Part shown: positions 27,673-36,538 of the stretch, in pieces
How positions within the stretch are numbered: position 1 is the first letter of the stretch
Layout of the letters: each line of letters opens with the position of its first letter
Assembly (NCBI RefSeq): GCF_019219095.1
Contig: NZ_JAHUWH010000001.1
Location: 186,001-250,000 of the forward strand
DNA length: 64,000 bases
Direction: 5' to 3'
Source of the DNA: Acidovorax sp. sic0104
GTDB lineage: Bacteria; Pseudomonadota; Gammaproteobacteria; Burkholderiales; Burkholderiaceae_C
The notes under the pieces: generated by a model
What the model was told of the DNA's origin: nothing
Database searches by the model: none
Seen by the model: only the letters and a program-made list of their open reading frames with translations
Made by a program: the position numbers and the translations under genes

Positions 27673-27933
27673 TCACCTCCCGATCCAATCGCACCGCAGC
27701 TTGTGCAGCCGATGGGCCCGCGCGCGCCAGCCCACATAAAGGCTGGGAACCATGGTGCCCATGAAACACAGCGGTGCGGCCCAGGCTTCGCCAAAGGCAC
27801 AGGTGGGCAACCAGCCCACCCAGCCCATCAGCCAGAGCGTGAGCACCAGGTCCCACAGGTGGTACTCCAGCGGGTGCTCTGCCCGGTGGGCCACGTGCCA
27901 TTGCTTGATGCGTTGCAGCTCATTGAGCGTCAT
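27673..27933 (-). CDS. Small two-helix membrane protein, conserved type, function unknown
   Basis: This is an 86-residue protein: a short amphipathic amino end (LNELQRIKQWHVAHRAEHPLEYHLWD), two hydrophobic segments (about residues 28-47 and 50-69), then a basic tail. I do not recognise a named family. The ATG at 27931-27933 has GGGAGATC upstream and a good promoter 28 bases further on (27961-27989), which supports a real, independently expressed gene. Confidence 0.7.
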   Translation of the reverse strand: MTLNELQRIKQWHVAHRAEHPLEYHLWDLVLTLWLMGWVGWLPTCAFGEAWAAPLCFMGTMVPSLYVGWRARAHRLHKLRCDWIGR

Positions 27934-27960
27934 GTCGATCTCCCGCCAGACGGGGATTTC

Positions 27961-27989
27961 AATGTAAGTTACGCGTAAGCAAGCGTCAA
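27961..27989 (-). promoter_or_regulatory. Sigma-70-type promoter with palindromic spacer
   Basis: On the minus strand TTGACG is followed by a 17-base spacer and TACATT. The spacer includes the 10-bp palindrome TTACGCGTAA (27969-27978), a possible operator that would block RNA polymerase when bound. It drives the 86-residue membrane protein. Confidence 0.55.
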
Positions 27990-28102
27990 GGTGTGCGGGC
28001 GTGGGCTGCGATGCGGAGCCATGCATCCCCTCCTGCCTGGCGCCCTCTCCGCAGGAACGCACGCCACCTTCCGCCTGTTCTACCGTTCGTGCCCGGCCCC
28101 GC

Positions 28103-29428
28103 TCAGAACAGCTGCGCCGTGCTGCCCAGGCCGCCGGACTCGTCCGGGCCGCCAGTCCCCCCTGGCGTTCCGCTGCCACCTGCGGGCCCATTCGCGCGCG
28201 GCTCCAGGGGCGGCTCTTCCCCCCGGCGCGCGAGCGTGCTGGCGCGCACGCCCAGGAGCCGCAGGCGCTTGTCCAGCGGCACACGCTTGAGGCACTGCCC
28301 CGCCAGGTGGCGCATGGTGGCGGCATCGTCCGTGTAGCTACCGGCCGTGTGGTCGCGCGTGGCGATCTTGAAGTCGTCGTAGCGCAGCTTGATGCCGATG
28401 GTGCGTGCCACATAGCCCTTGCGCTGCAGGTCGCTGGCCAGGCGCGTGCACAGGTCGGTGAAGATCGCCGAGAGTTCCGCCTTGTCGCGCACCGCGTGCA
28501 GGTCGCGGTCAAAGGTGGTCTCGCGGCTCATGCTCACGGGCTCGCTCTCGGTCACCACAGGGCTGTCGTCGCGGCCCCAGGCCACGCGGTGCATCCAGGC
28601 ACCACTCGACTTGCCGAAGCGGGCGATGAGCCACTGTGGGTCCTGCGCGGCCAGTTCCCCGATGGTCTGGATGCCCAGGGACGCCAGCTTCTCGCCCGCC
28701 TTGGGGCCAATGCCGTTGATCTTGCGCACGTTGAGCGGCCAGATCTTCGTTTCGAGGTCTTCCGCGTAGACGATGGAGATGCCGTTCGGCTTGTCGAACT
28801 CGCTGGCCATCTTGGCCAGCAACCGGTTGGGCGCCACGCCGATGGAGCAGGTCAGGCCCGTCACGTCGAAGATGCTCTTCTGGATCAACCGGGCCAACAC
28901 CCGGCCCCCTTCGCGCTGGCCGCCGGGTACGTCGGTGAAATCGATGTACACCTCGTCCACGCCCCGGTCCTGCATCACCGGTGCAATGTCAGTGATGGTG
29001 CTCTTGAAGGCGCGCGAGAAGCGGCGCACCTCGTCGAAATCCACCGGCAGCACGATGGCCTGTGGGCACAGTCTGGCCGCCTTCATCATGCCCATGGCAG
29101 AGCCCACGCCGAACTGCCGCGCGGGGTAGGTGGCCGTGGTGATCACGCCCCGGCCCACGTAGTCCTTGAGCCGCGGGAAGTCCTCCACCGGGATGAAGCG
29201 CCGCTCGCGCTCCTCGGTGCCATCGGGGCCGCGCAACAGCAGCTCGTCCACCTTGCGCCGCCCGCCGCCGATGACCACGGGCAACCCCTTGAGCTGCGGG
29301 TAGCGCAGCAGCTCGACGGACGCGAAGAAGGCGTCCATGTCGAGGTGGGCGATGCGGCGCAGCCGGCCGTCCTGAAGGGTCGGCGCGGCGGGGATTTCAG
29401 CGGGATGCTCGGGCGGAGAAACTGTCAC
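28103..29428 (-). CDS. dinB: DNA polymerase IV (Y family)
   Basis: This is a 441-residue translesion polymerase. The palm acidic residues are D30 and D32 (HLDMDAFFASVE) and D158/E159 (GVDEVYIDF). Compared with E. coli DinB there is an insertion of roughly 35 residues at about 57-92 between GGG and VGRGVITTATYPAR. The carboxyl end is a Gly/Pro-rich linker finishing in AQLF, a match to the core of the beta-clamp-binding motif. The start is GTG at 29426-29428, with no better alternative in frame. No LexA-type CTG-N10-CAG box was found upstream. Confidence 0.93.
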   Translation of the reverse strand: MTVSPPEHPAEIPAAPTLQDGRLRRIAHLDMDAFFASVELLRYPQLKGLPVVIGGGRRKVDELLLRGPDGTEERERRFIPVEDFPRLKDYVGRGVITTATYPARQFGVGSAMGMMKAARLCPQAIVLPVDFDEVRRFSRAFKSTITDIAPVMQDRGVDEVYIDFTDVPGGQREGGRVLARLIQKSIFDVTGLTCSIGVAPNRLLAKMASEFDKPNGISIVYAEDLETKIWPLNVRKINGIGPKAGEKLASLGIQTIGELAAQDPQWLIARFGKSSGAWMHRVAWGRDDSPVVTESEPVSMSRETTFDRDLHAVRDKAELSAIFTDLCTRLASDLQRKGYVARTIGIKLRYDDFKIATRDHTAGSYTDDAATMRHLAGQCLKRVPLDKRLRLLGVRASTLARRGEEPPLEPRANGPAGGSGTPGGTGGPDESGGLGSTAQLF

Positions 29429-29563
29429 GCCCAGTATTGTGCGCGGCGGTGCGACAAGCTGCTGCCACTGCGAAATGCAAAGGGCCCGATGCCGCCGCGG
29501 CAGTACCCGAAATGCTCATGGAAGCTGCAAAAACCGTATGTCTTTGCACTTGCATGCACGGAA

Positions 29564-31249
29564 CTACGGCTTGGCCAATGCCGCCTTGCGAATGCCCTGC
29601 AGCGTCCCGGTGGGCGTGATCGCCTCGGGGTCGATCAGGCAGTGCAGCACGCTCGGCAGGCCGCTCGCGCGCGCGCGCGCCAGGGCGGGGGCGAACTCCT
29701 CCGTGCGCTCCACCCGCTCGCCGTGCCCGCCAAAGGCCTGGGCGTAGGCCTTGAAGTCGGGGTTCCTGAGCTGCGTGGCGCTCACGCGGCCAGGGTACTC
29801 GCGCTCCTGGTGCATGCGAATGGTGCCGTACATGGCGTTGTCCAGCAGCACCACGATGATGGGCAGGCCGTACTGCACGGCAGTGGCGAACTCCTGGCCG
29901 TGCATGAGAAAGTCGCCGTCGCCGGCAAAGATCACCACCTCGCGCTCTGGCCACAGGCGCTTGCCGCCCACGCCGGCGGGCAGGCCGTAGCCCATCGACC
30001 CGCTGGTGGGCGCGAGCTGGCTCGCATAGGTGGTGAAGGGCCAGAAGCGGTGGATCCAGGTGGCGAAGTTACCCGCGCCGTTGCAGAAGATGGTGTCGGC
30101 CGGCAGCACGTCCTTCAGGTGCTGCATCACCTGGCCCATCTGCAGCTCGCCCGGAATGCGGATCGGGGCCGTGTCGCTCCAGGCCAGGTACTCGGCATGG
30201 GCGGCGTCGGCGTGTGCCTGCCACACGACGGGCCCAGTGGGGCGAACGTTGGCGAGCGCCGCCGCAAAGGCACGCGGCGTGGCATGGATGGCCTGGGTGG
30301 GGCGGTAGAGCTTGCCCAGTTCATCGGCGTCGGCGTGCACATGCACGAAGGGCTGCGCGGGCGTGGGAATGCCGAACAGCTCATAGCCCTGCGACGGCAC
30401 TTCGGACAGCCGCCCGCCCACCACCAGCACCAGGTCGGACGCTCGGATGCGCGCCAGCAGCTTGGGGTTCACGCCCAGGCCCAGGTCGCCGCCATAGCAG
30501 GCGTGGCTGGCCGCAAACAGCATCTGGCGGCGGAACGAGCAGTACACCGGCAGCGACCACGCTTGGGCAAAGTCCGTGAACTCGCGCACCGCCTGCTCCG
30601 ACCAGCGGCTGCCGCCCAGGATGGCCACGGGCTGCTTCGCCGTGCGCAGGCGCTCTGCCAGCTCGGCCATCTGCGCGGCGCCGGGGTGCGTCTCGCTGAC
30701 TTGGTAAGGCAGCGCGTCGGCCACGGTGGCAGCCTCGGTCAGCATGTCTTCGGGCAAGGCCACCACCACGGGACCCGGCCGGCCCGACGTGGCCACATGG
30801 AAGGCGCGCGAAATGAGTTCGGGCACTCGCGCCGGGTCGTCGATCTGCACCACCCACTTGGCCATGGTGCCGAACACGGCGCTGTAGTCCAGCTCCTGGA
30901 AGGCCTCGCGACCCATCGCCCCGCGCGCCACCTGGCCCACGAACAAGATCATGGGCGTCGAGTCCTGGTGCGCAATGTGTACGCCCGCCGACGCATTGGT
31001 GGCGCCGGGCCCTCGCGTCACGAAGCAGATGCCCGGCTGGCCCGTGAGCTTGCCTTGTGCCTCGGCCATCATCGCCGCGCCACCCTCCTGGCGGCACACC
31101 GTCACGGCAATGCTGGCGTCGTGCAGGGCATCCAGAACGGCCAGGTAGCTCTCGCCCGGCACGCAGAACAATTGCTTTACGCCGTGGGTGATGAGCTGCT
31201 GGACCAGGATCTGGCCGCCGGTGCGGGAGGTGGAGGATGCGGTAGTCAT
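29564..31249 (-). CDS. Thiamine-diphosphate enzyme of the acetolactate synthase family
   Basis: This 561-residue protein has the three-domain ALS/POX architecture. The activating Glu is E55 (CRQEGGAAMMAEAQG), and the ThDP-magnesium motif GDGDFLMHGQEFATAV...VVLLDN is present. No biosynthetic small subunit is nearby, and the amino-acid-catabolic neighbours suggest a 2-oxo-acid decarboxylase or related carboligase rather than IlvB. It is the last gene of the minus-strand run from the ALDH7-type gene, 28 bases after the aminotransferase stop. The true substrate is not readable from sequence. Confidence 0.8.
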   Translation of the reverse strand: MTTASSTSRTGGQILVQQLITHGVKQLFCVPGESYLAVLDALHDASIAVTVCRQEGGAAMMAEAQGKLTGQPGICFVTRGPGATNASAGVHIAHQDSTPMILFVGQVARGAMGREAFQELDYSAVFGTMAKWVVQIDDPARVPELISRAFHVATSGRPGPVVVALPEDMLTEAATVADALPYQVSETHPGAAQMAELAERLRTAKQPVAILGGSRWSEQAVREFTDFAQAWSLPVYCSFRRQMLFAASHACYGGDLGLGVNPKLLARIRASDLVLVVGGRLSEVPSQGYELFGIPTPAQPFVHVHADADELGKLYRPTQAIHATPRAFAAALANVRPTGPVVWQAHADAAHAEYLAWSDTAPIRIPGELQMGQVMQHLKDVLPADTIFCNGAGNFATWIHRFWPFTTYASQLAPTSGSMGYGLPAGVGGKRLWPEREVVIFAGDGDFLMHGQEFATAVQYGLPIIVVLLDNAMYGTIRMHQEREYPGRVSATQLRNPDFKAYAQAFGGHGERVERTEEFAPALARARASGLPSVLHCLIDPEAITPTGTLQGIRKAALAKP

Positions 31250-31277
31250 GTCAGGCGGTCATTTCAAAAACAAGAAC

Positions 31278-32519
31278 TCAGAACAGTGCCTCGCAAGCAC
31301 GGCGGATGCGCGCGCAGGCTTCCTGCAGGTCGGCCATGGACGCAGCGTACGAGATGCGGAAGTACGGCGCCAGCCCCAGCACACTGCCGGGCACCACGGC
31401 CACATGGAATTCGCGCAGCAGGTAGTCGCAAAAATCCGCATCGGTGCGCAGCGTGGCGCCGCCCGGCGTGGTGCGGCCGAGGACGCCTTCGCAGCTGGCA
31501 AAGGTGTAGAACGCGCCCTCGGGCACGCGGCAGCGCAGGCCCGGCGATGCGTTGAGCGATGCAACGACAAGGTCGCGACGGGCCTGGAACTCGCGGCAGC
31601 GCTCGGCCACGATGTCCTGCGGGCCATCGAGCGCGGCCACGGCCGCCGCCTGGCTGATGGACGAGGCGCACGAAGTGGCCTGGCTCTGCACCACGGCCAT
31701 GGCCGCGATCAATGCACGAGGGCCTGCACCGTAGCCGATGCGCCAGCCCGTCATGGCATACGACTTGGACACGCCGTTCACCGTGAGCGTGCGCTCACGC
31801 AGCTCGGGCAGCACGGCCGCAGGGGTCGCGAACGCATGACCGTCGTACAGGATGTGTTCGTAAATGTCGTCCGCCAGTACCCACACCTGCGGGTGGTTCA
31901 GCACCACCTCCAGGATGGGCTTGAGCTGCTCTGCGCTGTAGGCCGTGCCACTGGGGTTGGAAGGCGAATTGATGAACACCCATCGCGTGCGCGGCGTGAC
32001 GGCCGCGTCGAGCTGGTCCGCCGTGATGCGAAAGCCGTTGGCCTCGCTGCACGGCACCACCACGGGCACGCCGCCCGCGATCAGCACCATGTCGGCGTAC
32101 GAGGTCCAGTACGGCGCGGGCAGGATCACCTCGTCGCCCGGGTTCAGGCTGGCCATCAGCGCGTTGTAGATGACCTGCTTGGCACCCGCGCCCACCGTGA
32201 TCTCGTTGGTGGCGAAGTCCAGGCCGTTGTCGCGGCGGAACTTGCGCTGGATGGCGGCCTTGAGTTCGGGCGTACCGTCCAGCACGGTGTAGTGCGTGTC
32301 ACCCCTCGCCATGGCCTGCTGTGCGGCCTCCTGGATGTGGGCCGGCGTGTCGAAGTCCGGCTCGCCCAGGCCCAGCACGATCACGGGCTGGCCCTGGCGC
32401 TTGAGCTCGTTGGCCGCCTGTGTGATGCGCACGATGTCCGAGACACCGATGGCGCTGATGCGGTCGGCTGCGCGAAAGGGCGCGGCCGGGATGGCCGTGG
32501 CGGGGATGGCGGCGTTCAT
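31278..32519 (-). CDS. Class I/II PLP aminotransferase
   Basis: This 413-residue fold-type I aminotransferase is of the aspartate aminotransferase I-gamma kind. The PLP-binding Lys is K252 (SKSYAMTGWRIGY), and LGLGEPDFDTP (49-59) and SPSNPSGTAY (185-194) are conserved. Its ATG (32517-32519) overlaps the stop of the binding-protein gene by ATGA. In context it could convert an alpha-amino acid such as 2-aminoadipate to its keto acid for the downstream ThDP enzyme; this is inference. Confidence 0.88.
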   Translation of the reverse strand: MNAAIPATAIPAAPFRAADRISAIGVSDIVRITQAANELKRQGQPVIVLGLGEPDFDTPAHIQEAAQQAMARGDTHYTVLDGTPELKAAIQRKFRRDNGLDFATNEITVGAGAKQVIYNALMASLNPGDEVILPAPYWTSYADMVLIAGGVPVVVPCSEANGFRITADQLDAAVTPRTRWVFINSPSNPSGTAYSAEQLKPILEVVLNHPQVWVLADDIYEHILYDGHAFATPAAVLPELRERTLTVNGVSKSYAMTGWRIGYGAGPRALIAAMAVVQSQATSCASSISQAAAVAALDGPQDIVAERCREFQARRDLVVASLNASPGLRCRVPEGAFYTFASCEGVLGRTTPGGATLRTDADFCDYLLREFHVAVVPGSVLGLAPYFRISYAASMADLQEACARIRRACEALF

Positions 32520-33433
32520 TGCTGGTAGGTCTCCAGGGGCTTGTCGTTGGGTGCGGAGAACAGCTGGCGCAGCGTGGTGCCCAAGGGCAGGTTCAGGCTC
32601 ATGTTCTTGGGCGGAATGGGGTTCACGAACCACTTGGTGTAGATCTTTTCCATCTCGCCGCTTTGCATCAGGCGGGTGAGCACGCCGTCCACCGCAGCCT
32701 TGAAGGCAGGGTCGTCCTTGCGGAACAGCAGCGCGATGGGCTCGGCGCCCAGCGGCTCGCCCACGATGCGGTAGGCCGAGGGGTCCTTGGAGTTGGCAAT
32801 CATCCCGGCCAGCAGGTTGTCATCCAGAACGAATGCATCGGCGCGGCCCGACTCGAGCAGCAGGAAGCTTTCGTGGTGGTCCTTGCCCAGCACGGTCTTG
32901 ATGGGCGCTCCCCCCAGGGCGCGCTCCTGCTTGCGCAGCAGCTGCACGGCGGTGGTGCCCGTGGAGGCGGCGATGGTGCGGCCGGCGAGCTGGCTGATGG
33001 ACTTGAGGTCCGAATCCTTGCGCACCGCCATGCGCACTTCGCTCACGTAGGTGGTCACGGCGAAAGCCACCTGCTGCTGGCGTGCGGTGTTGTTGGTGGT
33101 GGGGCCGCAGCCGATGTCGAGCGTGCCGTTCTGCACCAGCGGCAGCGTGTTCTGCGCGGTGACGGCCATGTATTCGAGCTTGGCGTCAGGCACGATCTCC
33201 TTGAGCACGCGCTCGCACAGCTCGACGTGGTAGCCCACGTATTTTTCATTCGCCCCCAGCGCGTAGGCCATGGGCGGGGATGTCTCGCGCACGCCCAGCA
33301 CGGCCTTGCCGGATGCCTTGATCTTCTCCAGCGTTGGCGTGTTGACGGTCTGCGCCTGCGCGGGCGCCAGCGCCGAGCAAGCCAGGGCGAGGCCAGCGGC
33401 CAGCGCGGTGAAGGTCTTGCGAGAAATTGCCAT
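32516..33433 (-). CDS. Periplasmic amino-acid-binding protein (GltI-type, SBP family 3)
   Basis: This 305-residue solute-binding protein has a signal peptide (residues 1-27, ALAPAQAQT). The family-3 amino-acid receptor pattern is visible: VLGVRETSPPMAYALGANEKYVGYHVELCERV and DIGCGPTTNNTARQQQVAF, the latter as in glutamate/aspartate receptors. No permease or ATPase gene is adjacent, so it must borrow a transporter encoded elsewhere. It is coupled to the aminotransferase by a four-base overlap. Confidence 0.88.
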   Translation of the reverse strand: MAISRKTFTALAAGLALACSALAPAQAQTVNTPTLEKIKASGKAVLGVRETSPPMAYALGANEKYVGYHVELCERVLKEIVPDAKLEYMAVTAQNTLPLVQNGTLDIGCGPTTNNTARQQQVAFAVTTYVSEVRMAVRKDSDLKSISQLAGRTIAASTGTTAVQLLRKQERALGGAPIKTVLGKDHHESFLLLESGRADAFVLDDNLLAGMIANSKDPSAYRIVGEPLGAEPIALLFRKDDPAFKAAVDGVLTRLMQSGEMEKIYTKWFVNPIPPKNMSLNLPLGTTLRQLFSAPNDKPLETYQQ

Positions 33434-33510
33434 GTTGTTGTCTCCTTGTGTGTTGTGGTGGGCGGGATGCGAAGAAATCAAAAAGCAAAGGTGCGCACGC
33501 AGGGGCTCAT

Positions 33511-34731
33511 TCAGATCACGTTCTTTTCGAGCAGCGGCTGATTGCGCGCAATGCGCTCGACGGACAGCGGCGACAGGTCCAGGCTCTGGTAACGGCCGGT
33601 CAGCACCAGTTCGGCCAGGCCGCGCCCTACCGCAGGGCATTGCTGCAGGCCGTGGCCCGAGAACCCGTTGGCCAGCACCAGGTTGTCGCAGTCCGGGTGC
33701 AGGCCCACGATGGCGTTGTGGTCGAAGGTGTTCATCTCGTAGTAGCCCGCCCAGGCACCTTGCATGCGCAGCGCCTCGAAGCCCGGAATGCGCTCTGCCA
33801 GCGTGGGCCACACGTGGTCTTCGAACGCGTGGTGTTCGGGCTCCAGCGGCGCGAAGTCAGCATCGTCTTCGGCACCTGGGGCAAAGCCGCAGATGAATCC
33901 CCGCCCCTCGGGGCGCAGCCAGATGCCGCTGGTGTCGATGAGCAGCGGGCAGCCCGTCAGCATCGCAGGGCTGGCCAGGTTGAACACCGTGCGGCGCCTG
34001 CCCACCACGGGCAGTTCGATGCCCGCCCACCCGGCGACTGCCGCCGCCCAGGGCCCCGCCGCATTCACCGCGAAGCTGCACGTGAGCACGCCGCCGCTCT
34101 TGAGACGCACGCCGCTCACATGCCGCACTCCATCGCTGCGGGCCATGTCCAGGCCCACGGCCTCGTCGGCCACATAGCGCACTCCCTGGCTCTGCGCCTT
34201 CTTGCGCAGCGCGGTCAGCAGCAGGTAGCCGTCGAACCAGCCTTCGCCCGACAGCCCCAGCGAGCCCAGCACCACGTCCTGCAGCGCCAGCCACGGGAAA
34301 CGCGCGGCCAGCTGCTGCGGGCTGAGCAGCGCCACGTCGGCGCCGTGCCGCCGCTGCAGCGCATGGTTCTCCCGCAGCGTGGCCTCGCCGGCCACTGTGG
34401 CCAGGTACAGATAGCCGCCCTCGTGCAGGCCCACGTCCGGCACATCGCCGCCGCAGGCCAGCAGGGTGTCCACCTGGCGCAGGAAGTCGATGCCGTAGGC
34501 CGAGATCCGGACGTTGATGTCGGTGGAAAACTGCTGGCGGATGGAACTGGCCGACAGTGCCGACGATGCGCGCGCATAGGTTGGATCGCGCTCGACCACC
34601 ACAACGCTGCAGCCCGGTTGCTGCAGCGTGAGAAAGTAGGCGATGGCACTGCCGATCGCGCCGCCGCCGATGATGACGATGGGGGGTTTGCCAGCCGCAG
34701 GCATGGACACAAGAGCCACGGCCCGGCTCAC
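33511..34731 (-). CDS. FAD-dependent amino-acid oxidase/dehydrogenase (DAO family)
   Basis: This 406-residue flavoprotein has the dinucleotide motif IVIIGGGAIGSAIAYFL near residues 18-34, NAAGPWAAAVAGWAG, and a C-terminal GFSGHGLQQCPAVGRGLAEL. It belongs with sarcosine, pipecolate and D-amino-acid oxidases. The GTG start at 34729-34731 overlaps the ALDH stop (GTGA); ATG at 34702-34704 is the alternative. Pairing with an ALDH7-type enzyme recalls Pseudomonas AmaA (pipecolate oxidase) with AmaB, suggesting pipecolate or a related secondary amine as substrate. Confidence 0.82.
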   Translation of the reverse strand: MSRAVALVSMPAAGKPPIVIIGGGAIGSAIAYFLTLQQPGCSVVVVERDPTYARASSALSASSIRQQFSTDINVRISAYGIDFLRQVDTLLACGGDVPDVGLHEGGYLYLATVAGEATLRENHALQRRHGADVALLSPQQLAARFPWLALQDVVLGSLGLSGEGWFDGYLLLTALRKKAQSQGVRYVADEAVGLDMARSDGVRHVSGVRLKSGGVLTCSFAVNAAGPWAAAVAGWAGIELPVVGRRRTVFNLASPAMLTGCPLLIDTSGIWLRPEGRGFICGFAPGAEDDADFAPLEPEHHAFEDHVWPTLAERIPGFEALRMQGAWAGYYEMNTFDHNAIVGLHPDCDNLVLANGFSGHGLQQCPAVGRGLAELVLTGRYQSLDLSPLSVERIARNQPLLEKNVI

Positions 34732-36284
34732 ACGTCGAAAACGACGCCCTGCGCGAGCGGCAGCGCGGTGGAGTAGTTGATGGTGTTCGTCGCCCGGCGC
34801 ATGTAGGCCTTCCAGCTGTCCGACCCCGCCTCGCGCCCGCCGCCGGTTTCCTTCTCGCCGCCGAAGGCTCCACCGATCTCGGCTCCGCTGGGCCCGATGT
34901 TCACGTTGGCGATGCCACAGTCCGAGCCGGCAGCCGACATGAACTGCTCGGCCTCGCGCACATTGAGCGTGAAGATCGACGACGACAGGCCCGCACCCAC
35001 CGCGTTGTTCATCTCGATGGCTTCGTCCAGCGTGCCGTAGCGCACCACATACAGGATGGGCGCGAAGGTCTCGTGCAGCGCAGGGCCTTCGTGCGCCTTG
35101 AGCTCCACCAGCGCCGGGCGGACATAGTAGGCGTCAGGGCCCCCGATGCCCTCGACGCGGCAACCGCCGTGCACCTTGGCACCGAGCGCGCGGCTTTGCT
35201 CCAGGGCCTTGTGCATGCCGTCAAACGCCTGGCGGTCGATCAGCGGCCCCACCAGCGTGCCGGCCGCGCGCGGGTCGCCCACCTGCACGTTGGCATACAC
35301 TTTGGCGAGCTGCGGCACCAGCTGGTCGTAGATGCTCTCGTGCACGAACAGGCGGCGCAGCGTGGTGCAACGCTGCCCTGCCGTGCCCATGGCGGCAAAG
35401 GCGATGCCGCGCAGCGCGAGGTCCAGGTCAGCGGTCGGGGCCACGATGGCGGCGTTGTTGCCGCCCAGCTCCAGGATGCCGCGTGCGAATCGTGCGGCCA
35501 GGCGCGGGCCGACGGCGCGACCCATGGCGGTGGAACCCGTGGCCGACACCAGCGGTACGCGGGCGTCGTCCACCAGTTCCTCGCCGATGTCGCGCTGGCC
35601 GATAAGCAGCTCCAGCAAGCCCTCGGGCGCACCGCCGCCGGCCTCGCGGTTGAAGCGGGCCACGGCGCGCTGCGCAATGGCGTGCGTGGCCAGCGCGGTC
35701 AGAGGGGTCTTCTCGGACGGCTTCCAGACCACCGAGTCTCCGCACACCAGCGCCAGTGCCGCATTCCATGACCACACGGCCACGGGGAAGTTGAAGGCCG
35801 AGATCACGCCGCACACACCCAGCGGGTGCCAGGTTTCCATCATGCGGTGGCCCGCACGCTCGGTGGCGATCGTCAGGCCGTACAGCTGGCGCGACAGGCC
35901 GACGGCAAAGTCGCAGATGTCGATCATCTCCTGCACCTCACCCAGGCCTTCGGATGGGATCTTGCCCGCCTCGATGGTGACGAGCAGGCCCAGGTCAGCC
36001 TTGGCAGCGCGCAACTCTTCGCCCAGCAGGCGCACCAGCTCGCCGCGGCGGGGCGCGGGCACATTGCGCCACACCAGAAAAGCAGCATGTGCGCGGCCGA
36101 TCGCGGCCGTGGCGTGAACGGGCGATACCTCTGGCACCGCACCGATCGCCTCGCCCGTGATGGGCGAGCGCACCGGCAGGCTGCCGCCACTGTAGGCCGC
36201 GCGCGGCACGCCCAGGCGCTGCAGCAGTTGATCGACTTCGGTCACGAGTGGGTTAGCGGCAGAGGTGGCAGGGATGGCGGACAT
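34728..36284 (-). CDS. amaB: ALDH7-type aldehyde dehydrogenase (aminoadipate-semialdehyde dehydrogenase-like)
   Basis: This 518-residue NAD-dependent aldehyde dehydrogenase has catalytic C306 (GQRCTTLRR), E272 (LELGGNNA) and cofactor K188 (WKPSEKTP). SAFNFPVAVWSWN, the C-terminal FGGEKETGGGREAGSDSWK and MRRATNTINYS are the signature of the ALDH7A1/AmaB subgroup, which oxidises aminoadipate semialdehyde (in equilibrium with piperideine-6-carboxylate). The start is ATG at 36282-36284; an ATG four codons earlier is possible. It is the first gene of the minus-strand operon, divergent from a LysR regulator. Confidence 0.88.
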   Translation of the reverse strand: MSAIPATSAANPLVTEVDQLLQRLGVPRAAYSGGSLPVRSPITGEAIGAVPEVSPVHATAAIGRAHAAFLVWRNVPAPRRGELVRLLGEELRAAKADLGLLVTIEAGKIPSEGLGEVQEMIDICDFAVGLSRQLYGLTIATERAGHRMMETWHPLGVCGVISAFNFPVAVWSWNAALALVCGDSVVWKPSEKTPLTALATHAIAQRAVARFNREAGGGAPEGLLELLIGQRDIGEELVDDARVPLVSATGSTAMGRAVGPRLAARFARGILELGGNNAAIVAPTADLDLALRGIAFAAMGTAGQRCTTLRRLFVHESIYDQLVPQLAKVYANVQVGDPRAAGTLVGPLIDRQAFDGMHKALEQSRALGAKVHGGCRVEGIGGPDAYYVRPALVELKAHEGPALHETFAPILYVVRYGTLDEAIEMNNAVGAGLSSSIFTLNVREAEQFMSAAGSDCGIANVNIGPSGAEIGGAFGGEKETGGGREAGSDSWKAYMRRATNTINYSTALPLAQGVVFDV

Positions 36285-36538
36285 GGCGGCTCGCAAGAAA
36301 GGGCAACGTAAAAAAGGGCGGCAAGAAGGGCAGCGGACTGCTGGGACAGGACAGGCTCTGCACGACGCAATGCGCCAATATCCGTCAATCGCGCCGAGCT
36401 GGATAGCAAAAAAACGGAACTACTTGATAGCAAACCGGAATGAAGTAGCCGAAAATACCAGCACCCACCTTGCAAGCCCCGCCAGCATTGGCTGCCATCA
36501 AGCGCTGCGATCCGCCTCGGCCATCATTCCCTACACGC
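36285..36538. promoter_or_regulatory. Divergent control region, amino-acid operon and LysR gene
   Basis: This is a 254-base gap that is AT-rich compared with its neighbours. It contains a dyad ACTACTT / AAGTAG (about 36419-36450), a spacing compatible with a LysR-type binding region, and two GATAGCAAA segments. I could not define a reliable -35/-10 pair for either gene. Confidence 0.4.

Noticed and set aside
29429..29563. LexA/SOS box upstream of dinB
   Set aside because: No CTG-N10-CAG dyad could be found in the 135-base gap.
28001..31555. A 1184-codon open frame on the plus strand opposite dinB and the ThDP enzyme
   Set aside because: Composition is His/Arg/Ala-rich as expected of an antisense frame; it spans two well-supported genes and the gap between them.
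36397..36445. Another copy of the dispersed repeat in the LysR/ALDH gap
   Set aside because: GATAGCAAA segments are present, but the diagnostic AGCGCTT arm is missing.
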